A DNA stretch of 64,000 nucleotides, from contig NZ_JAHWFK010000001.1 of assembly GCF_019710575.1 (NCBI RefSeq), positions 248,001 through 312,000 of the forward strand. The letters are read 5' to 3'. The position numbers and the translations under genes were made by a program. Below, piece after piece: positions 52,118-60,481 of the stretch. Positions within the stretch are counted from its first letter, which is position 1, and the number at the start of each line of letters is the position of its first letter. The stretch is from Paractinoplanes polyasparticus (lineage in GTDB: Bacteria > Actinomycetota > Actinomycetes > Mycobacteriales > Micromonosporaceae). A model generated the notes under the pieces. That model made no database searches and was not told the origin of the DNA. It was given only the letters and a program-made list of their open reading frames with translations.

Positions 52118-52240
52118 GGGTTCTCCCCGCCTTGGTGGATGATCAAATTTCTTGAGCAAACGCGCAGTCAAAATAGTTCGTTTCTTGTCGAAGCGCCACG
52201 TTCTCTTGTGCGAGTGTGAGCGACGACCAACAATCCGCCC
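52118..52240. promoter_or_regulatory. Divergent DeoR/GH4 promoter region
   Basis: This 123-base region is much richer in A/T than its surroundings and holds the element CAAACGCGCAGTCAAAA (52157-52173) followed by ATAGTTCG and TTTCTTGTCG. It must contain the promoters of both the DeoR and GH4 genes, so autoregulation is likely. Confidence 0.65.
52157..52180. promoter_or_regulatory. Candidate DeoR operator, copy 1
   Basis: CAAACGCGCAGTCAAAA plus seven partly conserved bases. It is repeated with one mismatch in its first 17 bases at 53559-53575, upstream of the SIS gene, and more loosely at 54581-54598, upstream of the binding-protein gene. Confidence 0.55.
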
Positions 52241-53533
52241 ATGACGGTGATCGCTTTCCTGGGCGCCGGCAGCGTGGTCTTCACCCGCGAGCTGCTGGCC
52301 GACATCCTGTCCTTCGACGAGTTGCGCGACGTCACCCTGGCCCTGCACGACATCGACCCCGAGCGCCTCGAGACGGCCGAACTGATCGCCCGGCGCACCG
52401 CCGGCCAGTTGGGCGCGACACCGGCGATCACGGCGAGCCTCGACCGCCGCCATGTGCTGGACGGCGCGGACTTCGTCATCAACTCGATCCAGGTCGGCAT
52501 GTACGAGGCGACGGTTCGCGACTTCGAGATCCCGGCCAGGTACGGGCTGCGGCAGACGATCGCGGACACCCTCGGCGTGGGTGGCATCTTCCGCGCGTTG
52601 CGCACGTTCCCGGTGCTCGACGGGATCGCGTCCGACATGCTCGAGCTCTGCCCCGACGCGTGGCTGCTGAACTACACCAACCCGATGGCGATGAACGTCG
52701 CGTATCTGAGCGCGATCGCGCCGGACCTGAAGGTGGCGGGGCTCTGCCATTCGGTTTTCTGGACGGTTCACGATCTGGCCGACCTCCTCGGCGTGCCGCT
52801 GGACGAAGTGGATTACACCGGCGCGGGCGTCAACCATCAGGCGTGGTTGCTGCGCTTCGAGCACCGGGGCGAGTCACTGTATCCGCGTCTCGACGCCCTG
52901 CTGGCCGACAATCCACAGCTGCGACGGCGCGTGCGGATGGACATGTACCGACGGCTCGGCTACTTCCCGACCGAAACGAGCGAGCACTCGTCCGAGTACG
53001 TGCCGTGGTATCTGCACAGCGACACCGAGATCGAGCGCCTGCGCATCCCGGTCGGCGACTACCTGGGCATCAGCGCCGACAACGTGAAGGACTACCACGC
53101 GACCCGGCGCGCCCTGCTGGCCGGCGAACCGCTCGATCTGACCCGCGAGGCCACCGAGTACGCGCCGCAGGTTATCCACAGCATGGTGACGGGCGAGCGG
53201 CGGCGCATCCATGCCAACGTGCCCAATCGCGGTCTCATCTCGAACCTTCCCGAGGGGTACGCGGTGGAGGTGCCCTGTGTGGTCGACCGCCTCGGCGTGC
53301 GGCCCGAGCGGGTGGGCGCGCTGCCGCCGCAGTGCGCCGCGCTCAACCGCTCGTTCGTCAACGTCGGTCAGTTGACCGTTCAGGCCGCGCTCGACGGCGA
53401 TCCGCGCATGGTCCGGCAGGCCGCGATGGTCGACCCGAACACGGCCGCCACCCTGACTGTCGACCAGATCTGGTCGCTGTGCGACGAGTTGACCGCCGCC
53501 CATGCCGACCTTCTTCCAGCCGCGCTTCGTTGA
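52241..53533 (+). CDS. GH4-family glycosidase (alpha-galactosidase/alpha-glucosidase type), 430 aa
   Basis: NAD- and Mn-dependent family GH4. The N-terminal Rossmann motif is VIAFLGAGSVVFTRELLADI. DFVINSIQVGMYEATVRDFE and GLRQTIADTLGVGGIFRALR are typical, and the metal site is Cys169-His170 in LCHSVFW with His199 in GVNHQAWLL. Long GH4 members with Cys-His-Ser act mainly on alpha-galactosides or alpha-glucosides by an oxidation-elimination route in the cytoplasm. It is first in the sugar locus, divergent from DeoR. No signal peptide, so it works on imported sugar. A 12-bp triplicated sequence starts at its stop. Confidence 0.9.
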   Translation: MTVIAFLGAGSVVFTRELLADILSFDELRDVTLALHDIDPERLETAELIARRTAGQLGATPAITASLDRRHVLDGADFVINSIQVGMYEATVRDFEIPARYGLRQTIADTLGVGGIFRALRTFPVLDGIASDMLELCPDAWLLNYTNPMAMNVAYLSAIAPDLKVAGLCHSVFWTVHDLADLLGVPLDEVDYTGAGVNHQAWLLRFEHRGESLYPRLDALLADNPQLRRRVRMDMYRRLGYFPTETSEHSSEYVPWYLHSDTEIERLRIPVGDYLGISADNVKDYHATRRALLAGEPLDLTREATEYAPQVIHSMVTGERRRIHANVPNRGLISNLPEGYAVEVPCVVDRLGVRPERVGALPPQCAALNRSFVNVGQLTVQAALDGDPRMVRQAAMVDPNTAATLTVDQIWSLCDELTAAHADLLPAALR

Positions 53534-53558
53534 CCGCTTCGTTGACCGCCTTGTTGAC
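53523..53558. repeat. 12-bp triple repeat across a stop codon
   Basis: Three copies of CGCTTCGTTGAC (third copy CGCCTTGTTGAC) start at 53523, 53535 and 53547. The TGA of the GH4 gene (53531-53533) is inside the first copy, so the second and third look like duplicated 3' ends. Confidence 0.85.
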
Positions 53559-53582
53559 CAAACGCTCAGTCAAAACTGCTCG
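53559..53582. promoter_or_regulatory. Candidate DeoR operator, copy 2
   Basis: CAAACGCTCAGTCAAAA (53559-53575) plus CTGCTCG, 52 bases before the SIS gene start. It shares 16 of 17 core bases with copy 1. Further AGCGAGCAGAAACGAGC-like sequence follows before the start and may contain additional half-sites. Confidence 0.55.
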
Positions 53583-53633
53583 CTTACTGCTCGGATCTTG
53601 TTAAGCGAGCAGAAACGAGCATAATCCGCAGAC

Positions 53634-54512
53634 ATGAATGTGACTTCCGCCGAGGTTGCCAGTCAGCCCGACGTCTGGGCCCAGGCCCTCGATCTCGCGG
53701 ACCCGGCGCGGCGGGAACTCGCCGCCCCGGGCGAGCGGATGCTCGTTCTCGGCTGCGGCACCTCGTGGTTCGTCGCCGAGAGCATCGCCCAACTGCGGGA
53801 AAGCGCCGGCCTGGGCGAGACCGACGCGGTCTGCGCTTCCGAATACGTGCCGCGCCGCCGCTACGACCGGGTGGTGGCGGTGACCCGCTCCGGCACGTCG
53901 ACCGAGGTGCTGGACGCGCTGCGCCAGGTCCCGGCCGGCACGCACCGGGTCGCCGTCACCGCGGTCGACGGTGAGCCGGTCGACGACCTGTCCGACGCGC
54001 GATTGTTGCTCGACTTCGCCGACGAGCGCAGCGTCGTGCAGACCCGCTTCCCCACTTCCGTACTGGCTCTGGCCCGGTCCGCGTTCGGCGCCGACCTCAC
54101 GCGGGCGATCGAGGACGGCCGAGCCGCCCTGCGAGCCGAGCTCCCGGCCGACCCGACCGGGATCGACCACCTGGTCTTCCTCGGCACCGGCTGGACCGTC
54201 GGACTCGCTCACGAGGCGGCGCTCAAGGTGCGCGAGGCGGCCCAGGCCTACTCCGAGTCGTATCCCGCCATGGATTTCCGGCACGGCCCGGTCGCCGTGG
54301 CCGGCCCGCGCAGCCTGGTCTGGTCGCTCGGCGATGTGCCCGCGGCGCTGGACGACGTGGCCCGCGGCGCCGGCGCCACCCCGTACCGCGACGCTCTGGA
54401 CCCGCTCGCCCAGCTGGTGCTCGTTCAGCGTTTCGCGCTCGCCCTGGCCGACCACCGAGGCCTCAACCCCGACACCCCGCGCCTGCTCACTCGCTCAGTC
54501 GTGCTCGCCTGA
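53634..54512 (+). CDS. SIS-domain sugar isomerase/deaminase (AgaS/GlmS-C-like), 292 aa
   Basis: Two SIS domains. The first has RMLVLGCGTSWFVAESIAQL and VAVTRSGTSTEVLDALRQV; the second has HLVFLGTGWTVGLAHEAALK and AYSESYPAMDFRHGPVA, where EAALKxxE and the FRHGP loop are as in GlmS and AgaS. It would isomerise or deaminate a hexosamine-6-phosphate or ketose/aldose-6-phosphate. It lacks the glutaminase domain of GlmS, so it is not a synthase. With a DeoR regulator, glycosidase and importer around it, an AgaS-like role in galactosamine or galactose catabolism is plausible but not proved. Confidence 0.87.
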   Translation: MNVTSAEVASQPDVWAQALDLADPARRELAAPGERMLVLGCGTSWFVAESIAQLRESAGLGETDAVCASEYVPRRRYDRVVAVTRSGTSTEVLDALRQVPAGTHRVAVTAVDGEPVDDLSDARLLLDFADERSVVQTRFPTSVLALARSAFGADLTRAIEDGRAALRAELPADPTGIDHLVFLGTGWTVGLAHEAALKVREAAQAYSESYPAMDFRHGPVAVAGPRSLVWSLGDVPAALDDVARGAGATPYRDALDPLAQLVLVQRFALALADHRGLNPDTPRLLTRSVVLA

Positions 54513-54537
54513 GCGATCCAGCCGGCCACACCGTTTC

Positions 54538-54585
54538 GCGCAACGGCGCAACGGCGCAACGGCGCAACCGCGCAACCGCGCAACC
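54538..54585. repeat. 8-bp tandem array
   Basis: Six copies of GCGCAACS start at 54538, 54546, 54554, 54562, 54570 and 54578. The first three end in G, the last three in C, as if a changed unit had been amplified. The array lies between the SIS and binding-protein genes and ends where the third operator-like element begins. Confidence 0.92.
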
Positions 54586-54598
54586 GCTCAGTCCGAAC
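54581..54598. promoter_or_regulatory. Candidate DeoR operator, copy 3
   Basis: CAACCGCTCAGTCCGAAC agrees with copy 2 in 15 of 18 bases and keeps the CGCTCAGTC core. It lies 70 bases before the binding-protein gene. Another CGCTCAGTC occurs at 54492-54500 inside the SIS gene. Confidence 0.4.
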
Positions 54599-54667
54599 CG
54601 CAACATCGCTCAACCAGATCGTCGTCCTCACCTGAACCGCCCATTTCACAAGCGGAGGTGCCTCGAG

Positions 54668-55972
54668 ATGACCAAACCCCTTCGACTGCTCGCCGGCGGT
54701 GTCGGCGCAGCGCTGTTGTTGTCCGCCTGCATGGGCGGCACATCCGACGACGGCAAGGACTCGGCCGCCGGCTACGACCCGGCCGCCACCGTCGAGCTGA
54801 CCTGGTGGACCGGGCAGACCGAGGAGGCCGAGAAGGTCGCCGAGGGCCTGGCCGCCGAGTACCACAGCGCCCACCCGAACGTCACGATCAAGACCTCGCC
54901 CGGCGCCCCGACCACCGACGACCTGCTCACCAAGCTGTCGGCCGGTTTCGCCGGGGGCAGCTACCCGGACATCTCGTACGCCTACGGCAACTGGGCCGGC
55001 GACCTCGGCGCCAGCGGCAAGACGCAGGACCTGACCTCGTACGTGCAGGATCCGTCGTTCGCCTGGACGGAGATGCCCGAGGCCGCGCGCACGGTCGCCA
55101 CCGCGAACGGCAAGGTCATCGGCGTGCCGGCGCTGGTCGACAACCTGGCTGTCGTCTACAACAAGGCGATCTTCGACAAGGCCGGCGTCGGCTACCCCAC
55201 CGACGACTGGACCTGGGAGGACTTCCGGGCGGCGGCCAAGAAGCTGACCGATCCGGCCACCAAGACGTACGGCACCGCGTACTCCGTCTCGGGCAGCGAG
55301 GACACGACGTGGCATCTGTGGCCGCTCCTCTGGCAGAACGGCGGCAAGATCCTCGACGGAACGAAGCCGGTCTTCAACTCCGATGCCGGTGTGGCCGCCC
55401 TCGAGACGCTGCGTCAGATGGCCGTCGACGACAAGTCGATGTATCTGGACCAGACCGACGAGAAGTACCACCCCCTGTTCAACAGCGGGCGGGTCGCCAT
55501 GATCATCACCGGTCCGTGGGCCCTGCTCGAGGTCAAGGAGGCCGAACTCTCGTACGGCGTCTCGAACCTGCCCGGGGTCAACGGTGACCACCAGACCGTC
55601 TCCGGCCCCGACCTGTGGGTGCTCTTCGACCATGACGACGCCAACCGGGCCGGCGCCGCGCGCGACTTCGTCAAGTGGCTCACCAGCGCCCAGACCGACG
55701 CCAAGTGGAACCTCGCGGTCGGCAACCTGCCGCTGCGGTCGTCCGAGCAGAGCACGCCGGAATTCGCCGCGTACGTGAAGGAGTACCCCGGCGGCCAGAA
55801 GTTCTTCGACAATCTGGCCAACGCCAAGCAGGCCCGTCCCACCGTGCCCGGTTACGAGGTCCTGTCCCGCAACGTCGGCGACGCGATCGCCTCGGTTCTG
55901 CAAGGAAAGGCGTCGGCCAAGGACGCACTCGACGCGGCCGCCGAGAAGTCGGCCGATGCCGTGGTGAACTGA
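54668..55972 (+). CDS. ABC sugar-binding lipoprotein, 434 aa
   Basis: A lipoprotein signal with lipobox LLLSAC (Cys21) is followed by a Gly/Asp/Ser linker and a type-I extracellular solute-binding protein of the CUT1 family: VELTWWTGQTEEAEKVAEGL, YPDISYAYGNWAGDL, GVPALVDNLAVVYNKAIFDK, FNSGRVAMIITGPWALLEV. It captures an oligosaccharide or sugar outside the membrane and passes it to the two permeases encoded next. Its stop overlaps the first permease's ATG by one base. GGAGG lies upstream of the start. Substrate specificity is not readable, but the GH4 context suggests an alpha-galactoside or related sugar. Confidence 0.93.
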   Translation: MTKPLRLLAGGVGAALLLSACMGGTSDDGKDSAAGYDPAATVELTWWTGQTEEAEKVAEGLAAEYHSAHPNVTIKTSPGAPTTDDLLTKLSAGFAGGSYPDISYAYGNWAGDLGASGKTQDLTSYVQDPSFAWTEMPEAARTVATANGKVIGVPALVDNLAVVYNKAIFDKAGVGYPTDDWTWEDFRAAAKKLTDPATKTYGTAYSVSGSEDTTWHLWPLLWQNGGKILDGTKPVFNSDAGVAALETLRQMAVDDKSMYLDQTDEKYHPLFNSGRVAMIITGPWALLEVKEAELSYGVSNLPGVNGDHQTVSGPDLWVLFDHDDANRAGAARDFVKWLTSAQTDAKWNLAVGNLPLRSSEQSTPEFAAYVKEYPGGQKFFDNLANAKQARPTVPGYEVLSRNVGDAIASVLQGKASAKDALDAAAEKSADAVVN

Positions 55973-56904
55973 TGGCGTTGACGTTCGCGGCTACCCCGCA
56001 CGCCGCGGTCCGGAAGGTTTCGCCGCGCGGCCGCGCCGTGCGGCGGAGCCTGACCGGCTGGGCCTTCGCCGGCCCGGCCACCTTCCTGGTCGTCGGGCTG
56101 TCGCTGTTTCCCGCGATCTGGGCGTTCTTCATCTCGCGGGCCCGGTGGAACGGCATCTCCCCCGGCGTCCCGGTCGGCTGGAGCAACTACGAGCGCCTCG
56201 CGACCGACCCCGACATGCTCGCGGCGGCCCGGCACACGCTGCTGCTGACCGTTCTGTTCGTGCCGTCGTCGATCATCCTGGGCATCGTGGTCGCGATCGC
56301 GCTCAATCAGCGCATCCGGCTGATCGGTTTCTATCGAACGTGCATTTTCGTTCCGTACGTGGCGTCGGCCGCCGCCACCGGCATCCTGGCCGGCTTCGTC
56401 TTCAATCCGCAGTTCGGCGCGGCCAACGACGTGCTGCGCCACCTCGGGATTCCCCAGCAGCAGTTCCTGGAGAGCCCTTCGCAGGCGCTGTTCGTGATCT
56501 GCCTGATCGCGCTCTGGGGCGAGGTGGGCTTCTGCACCGTCATCTACCTGGCCGCCCTGCAGGACATCCCGCGCGAACTGGTCGAGGCGGCCACCATGGA
56601 CGGCGCTTCCCGCTGGCGCGTGTTCCGCCACATCACATTGCCCGAGCTGCGCCCGGTCACCGTCTTCACCGGCGTGTGGCAGACCATCACGGCCGTCCAA
56701 CTGTTCGACCTGATCTACACGACCACCCGGGGCGGACCGTTGAACAGCACCCAGACGGTCGTCTACTACATCTACGAGCTGGCGTTCCAGACCCAGCGGC
56801 TCGGGTACGGGGCCGCGGCCGCCTATCTGCTCTTCGCGGTCACGCTCATGCTGACCGCCGGCATCATCTGGTACAGCCGCCGCCGTGGCTCGGAGGTCTT
56901 CTGA
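55972..56904 (+). CDS. ABC sugar transporter permease 1 (MalF/UgpA type), 310 aa
   Basis: Six membrane helices. The N-terminal helix is GWAFAGPATFLVVGLSLFPAI, and the EAA loop is ELVEAATMDGASRWRVFRHITLPELRPV, which contacts the ATPase. Typical CUT1 permease length. It overlaps both neighbours by one base, forming a tight three-gene importer operon. No ATPase gene is present, so a shared MsiK-like ATPase encoded elsewhere probably drives the system, as is usual in actinobacteria. Confidence 0.94.
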   Translation: MALTFAATPHAAVRKVSPRGRAVRRSLTGWAFAGPATFLVVGLSLFPAIWAFFISRARWNGISPGVPVGWSNYERLATDPDMLAAARHTLLLTVLFVPSSIILGIVVAIALNQRIRLIGFYRTCIFVPYVASAAATGILAGFVFNPQFGAANDVLRHLGIPQQQFLESPSQALFVICLIALWGEVGFCTVIYLAALQDIPRELVEAATMDGASRWRVFRHITLPELRPVTVFTGVWQTITAVQLFDLIYTTTRGGPLNSTQTVVYYIYELAFQTQRLGYGAAAAYLLFAVTLMLTAGIIWYSRRRGSEVF

Positions 56905-57725
56905 TGCGTCGTCGCCTGCCCTTCAGCCCGTGGCACCTGCTGCTGATGCCGCTGGCCCTGCTGTTCGTCCTGCCCCTGGTGCAGATGGTGCTCACCTCGT
57001 TCATGAGCAGTGCCGAGATCAACCAGTTCCCGCCCAAGCTGATCCCGACGTCACTGCACCTGGAGGGCTACCGCGCCCTGCTCACCGAGACCCCGGCGCT
57101 GCGCTGGTTCGGCAACACGGTTCTGGTGTCGACGGTCGCGGTGCTGGCCCACCTGGTGCTCTGCTCGATGGCCGGCTACGGCTTCGCCCGCCTCAAGTTC
57201 GCCGGGCGCGGCCTGGCGTTCCTGGTCATCGTGGCCACCGTCATGATCCCGATCCAGCTGCTGATGATCCCGACGTACCTGATGTTCGCCCGCCTCGGCA
57301 TCGTCGACACCCTGGCCTCGGCGTTCGTCCCGTGGCTGGCCTCGGCGTTCGGCATCTTCCTGATGCGCCAGTTCTTCCTGGCCCTGCCGGTGGAGCTGGA
57401 GGAGGCGGCCCGCATCGACGGCTGCGGCACGCGGCGGACGTTCCGCAGCATCGTGCTGCCGCTGGCCCGGCCCGCTCTGGCCACGCTGGCCGTGTTCACG
57501 CTGCTGTCCAGCTGGAACGACCTGCTGTGGCCGCTGATCGCCATCTCGGACGACAACCGCTTCACCCTGCAGGTCGGCCTGGCCAACTTCCAGGGCATGC
57601 GGCGTACGGAATGGTCCCAGCTCATGGCGGGCAACGTCCTCGCCACCGCGCCGCTGATCCTGGCCTTCCTGTTCGCTCAGCGGAAGTTCATCGCCACCAT
57701 GACCTTCAGCGGCCTCAAGGGGTAG
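56904..57725 (+). CDS. ABC sugar transporter permease 2 (MalG/UgpE type), 273 aa
   Basis: Six membrane helices. The EAA loop VELEEAARIDGCGTRRTFRSIVLPLARPAL and the C-terminal AQRKFIATMTFSGLKG are both hallmarks of CUT1 MalG-like permeases. It pairs with the upstream permease to form the membrane channel. It is the last gene of the operon; a LysR gene follows 40 bases later on the same strand. Confidence 0.94.
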   Translation: MRRRLPFSPWHLLLMPLALLFVLPLVQMVLTSFMSSAEINQFPPKLIPTSLHLEGYRALLTETPALRWFGNTVLVSTVAVLAHLVLCSMAGYGFARLKFAGRGLAFLVIVATVMIPIQLLMIPTYLMFARLGIVDTLASAFVPWLASAFGIFLMRQFFLALPVELEEAARIDGCGTRRTFRSIVLPLARPALATLAVFTLLSSWNDLLWPLIAISDDNRFTLQVGLANFQGMRRTEWSQLMAGNVLATAPLILAFLFAQRKFIATMTFSGLKG

Positions 57726-57765
57726 CGCTGAGCTATTGATCCGTGGGCAGTTATAGTCCTGGGCT

Positions 57766-58632
57766 ATGACTGTCTCGGCCGACGCGCTGGCGTCGTTCGC
57801 CGTCTTCGCCGACCACCTGAACTTCACCCGGGCCGCCGCCGATCTGCACATCTCGCAGCCCGCCCTGCACGTGAAGATTCGCAAGCTGGCGGACGAACTG
57901 GGCCGCCCGCTCTATCACCGCGACGGCCGGCGGCTCGTGCTGACCGCCGACGGCGAGGCGGTGGCGCGATTCGCGCGCAGCCACGATGAGCGCCTCGCTC
58001 AATTCCTGTCCGAGTTCGCCGGCGCCACGTCCACCCGGCCGGTGGTGCTGGCGGCCGGGCAGGGCGCCTACCTCTACCTGCTCGGCGACACGATCCGCGC
58101 CATGCTCGCCGAGGAGCCCACCCGCCTCCGCCTGATCAACTGCGACCACCGCCAGATGATCACCGCCGTACGCAGCGGTCAGGCCCACCTGGGCGTCAGC
58201 GTCCTCGACGCGCTGCCGGACGACCTGACCGTCGCCGAACTCGCCACGTTCCCCCAGGTGCTGCTGGCGCCGGCCGGCCATCGCCTGGCCCGGCGGCGCA
58301 GGCTCACCCTGCGCGATCTGGACGGCGCCGCCCTGGTGGTACCGCCCCACCAACGCCCCCAGCGGGTGCTGCTCGAACGGTCCTTGCGAGCCGCCGGCGC
58401 CGGATGGACGGTGGCCGTCGAGGCCGAGGGCTGGCCCTTGATCAGCCACTTCGCCGCGCTCGGGGTGGGCCTGGCCATCGTCAACGGCTGCGTCCCGACC
58501 CCGCCCGGCCTGGTCGCCAAGCCGATCACCGACCTGCCGTCGGTCACCTACCACGTCGTCCACCAGCCGTCCGCCGTCCACGACCCGCGCGTGGCAGCAC
58601 TGCTCCAGCGTCTGCACGGCGCCGCCCGATGA
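57766..58632 (+). CDS. LysR-family transcriptional regulator, 288 aa
   Basis: The LysR winged HTH at the N-terminus (LASFAVFADHLNFTRAAADL, then HISQPALHVKIRKLADELGR) and the two-lobe effector domain (TRPVVLAAGQGAYLYLLGDT onward) give standard length. HTH residues are intact. The effector is unknown. It directly follows the sugar importer, but its stop overlaps the start of the next membrane-protein gene (ATGA), so its closest partner is that gene. Whether it also influences the sugar genes is not shown. Confidence 0.92.
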   Translation: MTVSADALASFAVFADHLNFTRAAADLHISQPALHVKIRKLADELGRPLYHRDGRRLVLTADGEAVARFARSHDERLAQFLSEFAGATSTRPVVLAAGQGAYLYLLGDTIRAMLAEEPTRLRLINCDHRQMITAVRSGQAHLGVSVLDALPDDLTVAELATFPQVLLAPAGHRLARRRRLTLRDLDGAALVVPPHQRPQRVLLERSLRAAGAGWTVAVEAEGWPLISHFAALGVGLAIVNGCVPTPPGLVAKPITDLPSVTYHVVHQPSAVHDPRVAALLQRLHGAAR

Positions 58633-59177
58633 CGCGCCTGCGCCGGCTGCTGACGGTGATCGCCGCGGCGCTGCTCTTCGGCATGCTCGCCGCCCTGGTC
58701 AAGGGCCACCACGACGGCGTACGCGACACCATCGGCAACCTCAGCACGCCGTGGCTGCTGATCGCGCTGGCGGCGGGCCTGCACGCACGCTCGTTGCCCC
58801 GCGGCGCACTTCTGGGACTGGCCGCGACCCTGGCCGCCCTGCTCGGCTTCTACGTGGTCGTAGCGGTCACCGCCGACGACGGACACCTGGCCCACGTCCT
58901 GCGCGAGAACCGTCGCTGGCTCTACTCGGGCCTGCTGAGCGGCCCCGTGCTCGGCGCTTTCGGCGCGTGGCTCAACCGCCGCGCCGCCGACGTGTCGAGG
59001 GCGGTGGTTGTCGTCACCGGTCTGCTGCTCCTGCTGGAGCCCGTCGTGATCGTCTCGGCCCGGGTCGTCCCCGGCTGGCGCCAGGTCATCCACTGGCACC
59101 TGTCCCCCGGCATCTACGTGGCCGAAGCCGTACTCGGCACGGTCATCCTGCTGCTGGCCCGGCGCCGAGCTGCTTGA
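58629..59177 (+). CDS. DUF6518-like membrane protein, 182 aa
   Basis: Five hydrophobic helices: LLTVIAAALLFGMLAALVKG, LSTPWLLIALAAGLHARSL, ALLGLAATLAALLGFYVVVA, WLYSGLLSGPVLGAFGAWL and VVVVTGLLLLLEPVVIVSAR, plus a final helix before LLLARRRAA. The GNLSTPWLL and WLYSGLLSG segments fit the actinobacterial DUF6518 family, function unknown. It is coupled to the LysR gene by a four-base overlap and convergent with the GNAT gene. Confidence 0.75.
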   Translation: MTRLRRLLTVIAAALLFGMLAALVKGHHDGVRDTIGNLSTPWLLIALAAGLHARSLPRGALLGLAATLAALLGFYVVVAVTADDGHLAHVLRENRRWLYSGLLSGPVLGAFGAWLNRRAADVSRAVVVVTGLLLLLEPVVIVSARVVPGWRQVIHWHLSPGIYVAEAVLGTVILLLARRRAA

Positions 59178-59204
59178 CTCACTCCCCCGGCAGCCTTGGC
59201 ACGC

Positions 59205-59744
59205 TCACGCCGGCGACCACACACCGAACCACTGCTCCGCGCCGAATTTCACGAATCTCTGCGCCTCGGTGAACCCGAGCTTCGCCGCGAGCCGCATCGA
59301 CCGGTCGTTGGCGCTCTGCGTGCACAGCACCACCGACTCCCCCGGATGCGCACCCGCGAACCAGTCGAGGGCCGCCGCACAGGCTTCCGTGGCATACCCC
59401 TGACCCCAGGCCGCGGGCCGAAAGAGATAGCCGAGGTCGACCTCGCCCGACGCCGGCCGCAGCCGGTCGGCCGGCCCCAGGTTGCGCCGCTCGAGCAGCA
59501 CCAGGCCGATCATCTCCCCGCCGAGGTCGACGACGAAGACCCCCGGACGCCGCCCCGGCACCTCAGGCATCCGGTCGAGCTCGTCCCGCGGCTGCGGGCC
59601 GCCGAGGTAGGTTCCCACCTCGGCGGAGGCGTAAATCTCGAGGAACGCCGCCCGGTCGCGGGCCTCGGATTCCCGCAGCACCAGCCGCTCGGTGCGGATC
59701 AGGGCCGGCGGCCACCCCTCAAGTCCCAGATCTGCCATCCGCAC
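59205..59744 (-). CDS. GNAT-family N-acetyltransferase (RimJ/RimL-like), 179 aa
   Basis: IRTERLVLRESEARDRAAFL is the typical start of RimJ/RimL-like enzymes; VDLGYLFRPAAWGQGYATEA is the acetyl-CoA loop and VVLCTQSANDRSMRLAAKLG the second motif, ending in FGAEQWFGVWSPA. It would acetylate an amine or protein N-terminus. The GTG at 59744 has AGGA eight bases upstream; an ATG two codons later is possible. It precedes a membrane-protein gene on the same strand in reverse order, with 11 bases between the upstream gene's stop and this start, so co-transcription from 60.7 kb is likely. Confidence 0.88.
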   Translation of the reverse strand: MRMADLGLEGWPPALIRTERLVLRESEARDRAAFLEIYASAEVGTYLGGPQPRDELDRMPEVPGRRPGVFVVDLGGEMIGLVLLERRNLGPADRLRPASGEVDLGYLFRPAAWGQGYATEACAAALDWFAGAHPGESVVLCTQSANDRSMRLAAKLGFTEAQRFVKFGAEQWFGVWSPA

Positions 59745-59755
59745 AGATTAGTTCC

Positions 59756-60481
59756 TCACGGTTTCGAAGCGGCCGGGGCCGGGTTGGGCAGCGAGGGACG
59801 GCCCGCCACCAGATCGGCGATGTCGAGACCCCAATGGCCGAAGCGCGCGTCGAAGCCCGCGGCCCGGCCCGCGGCGCGCGCGGTCTTCGCCTGGTCGTAA
59901 CGGCGGCGAGCCCAGGTCGACTTGGGCCGGGCCAGCCGGACCGCCCCGACCCAGGCCACCGGCGGCAGGAAGACACCCAGCACCGCCGTCGAGTACTTGC
60001 CCTTGCGCACGCAGACGAGCACCACACCCAAATGCACAACCGCAGTGACCGCGATCGCCAGGTGACCGGGCCCGAACCCACTGTCCGAGGTGAGCGGGTT
60101 CAACCCGAGCGAGACAAGCCCGAGCACGCCGACCGTGAGCGCCACCAGTTGCACCGACAGCTGCCCCTCCGGCGACCAGTACACGTCCTGCAGATGCAGG
60201 ATCAGCGCGAACTCGTCCAGAATCAGTGAGGACCCCACCCCGATCAGCACCCCTGCCGCCGCAGCCCAGGGTTGCCGCCCACCCACCGCGACCGACAGGT
60301 AGGCGCCGATCAGCGTCAAGACGATCCCCGGCACCGCGTGATGGATGTGAACCCCGCCCGCGACATTGTTCCGAAACGGCCCCACTCCGGCCCGGATCAT
60401 CCGCGTGATGGTCCGCGTAGTGACAAAGGTGAGCAGGAACGACCCGAACAGCAGCAGGAAAGGCAACTGCTCAGCCCTCAT
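59756..60481 (-). CDS. Multi-pass membrane protein, 241 aa, unknown function
   Basis: Six or so hydrophobic helices: FLLLFGSFLLTFVTTRTITR, VHIHHAVPGIVLTLIGAYLS, PWAAAAGVLIGVGSSLILDE, SVQLVALTVGVLGLVSLGL, LAIAVTAVVHLGVVLVCVRK, AVLGVFLPPVAWVGAVRLAR. A conserved-looking GGVHIHHAVPG and LDEFALILHLQDVYW near helices 2-3 offer His/Asp/Glu residues that could bind metal. The soluble C-terminus is Arg/Ala-rich. I recognise it only as an actinobacterial integral membrane family. The ATG overlaps the stop of the small CGSCG ORF by four bases. Confidence 0.78.
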   Translation of the reverse strand: MRAEQLPFLLLFGSFLLTFVTTRTITRMIRAGVGPFRNNVAGGVHIHHAVPGIVLTLIGAYLSVAVGGRQPWAAAAGVLIGVGSSLILDEFALILHLQDVYWSPEGQLSVQLVALTVGVLGLVSLGLNPLTSDSGFGPGHLAIAVTAVVHLGVVLVCVRKGKYSTAVLGVFLPPVAWVGAVRLARPKSTWARRRYDQAKTARAAGRAAGFDARFGHWGLDIADLVAGRPSLPNPAPAASKP

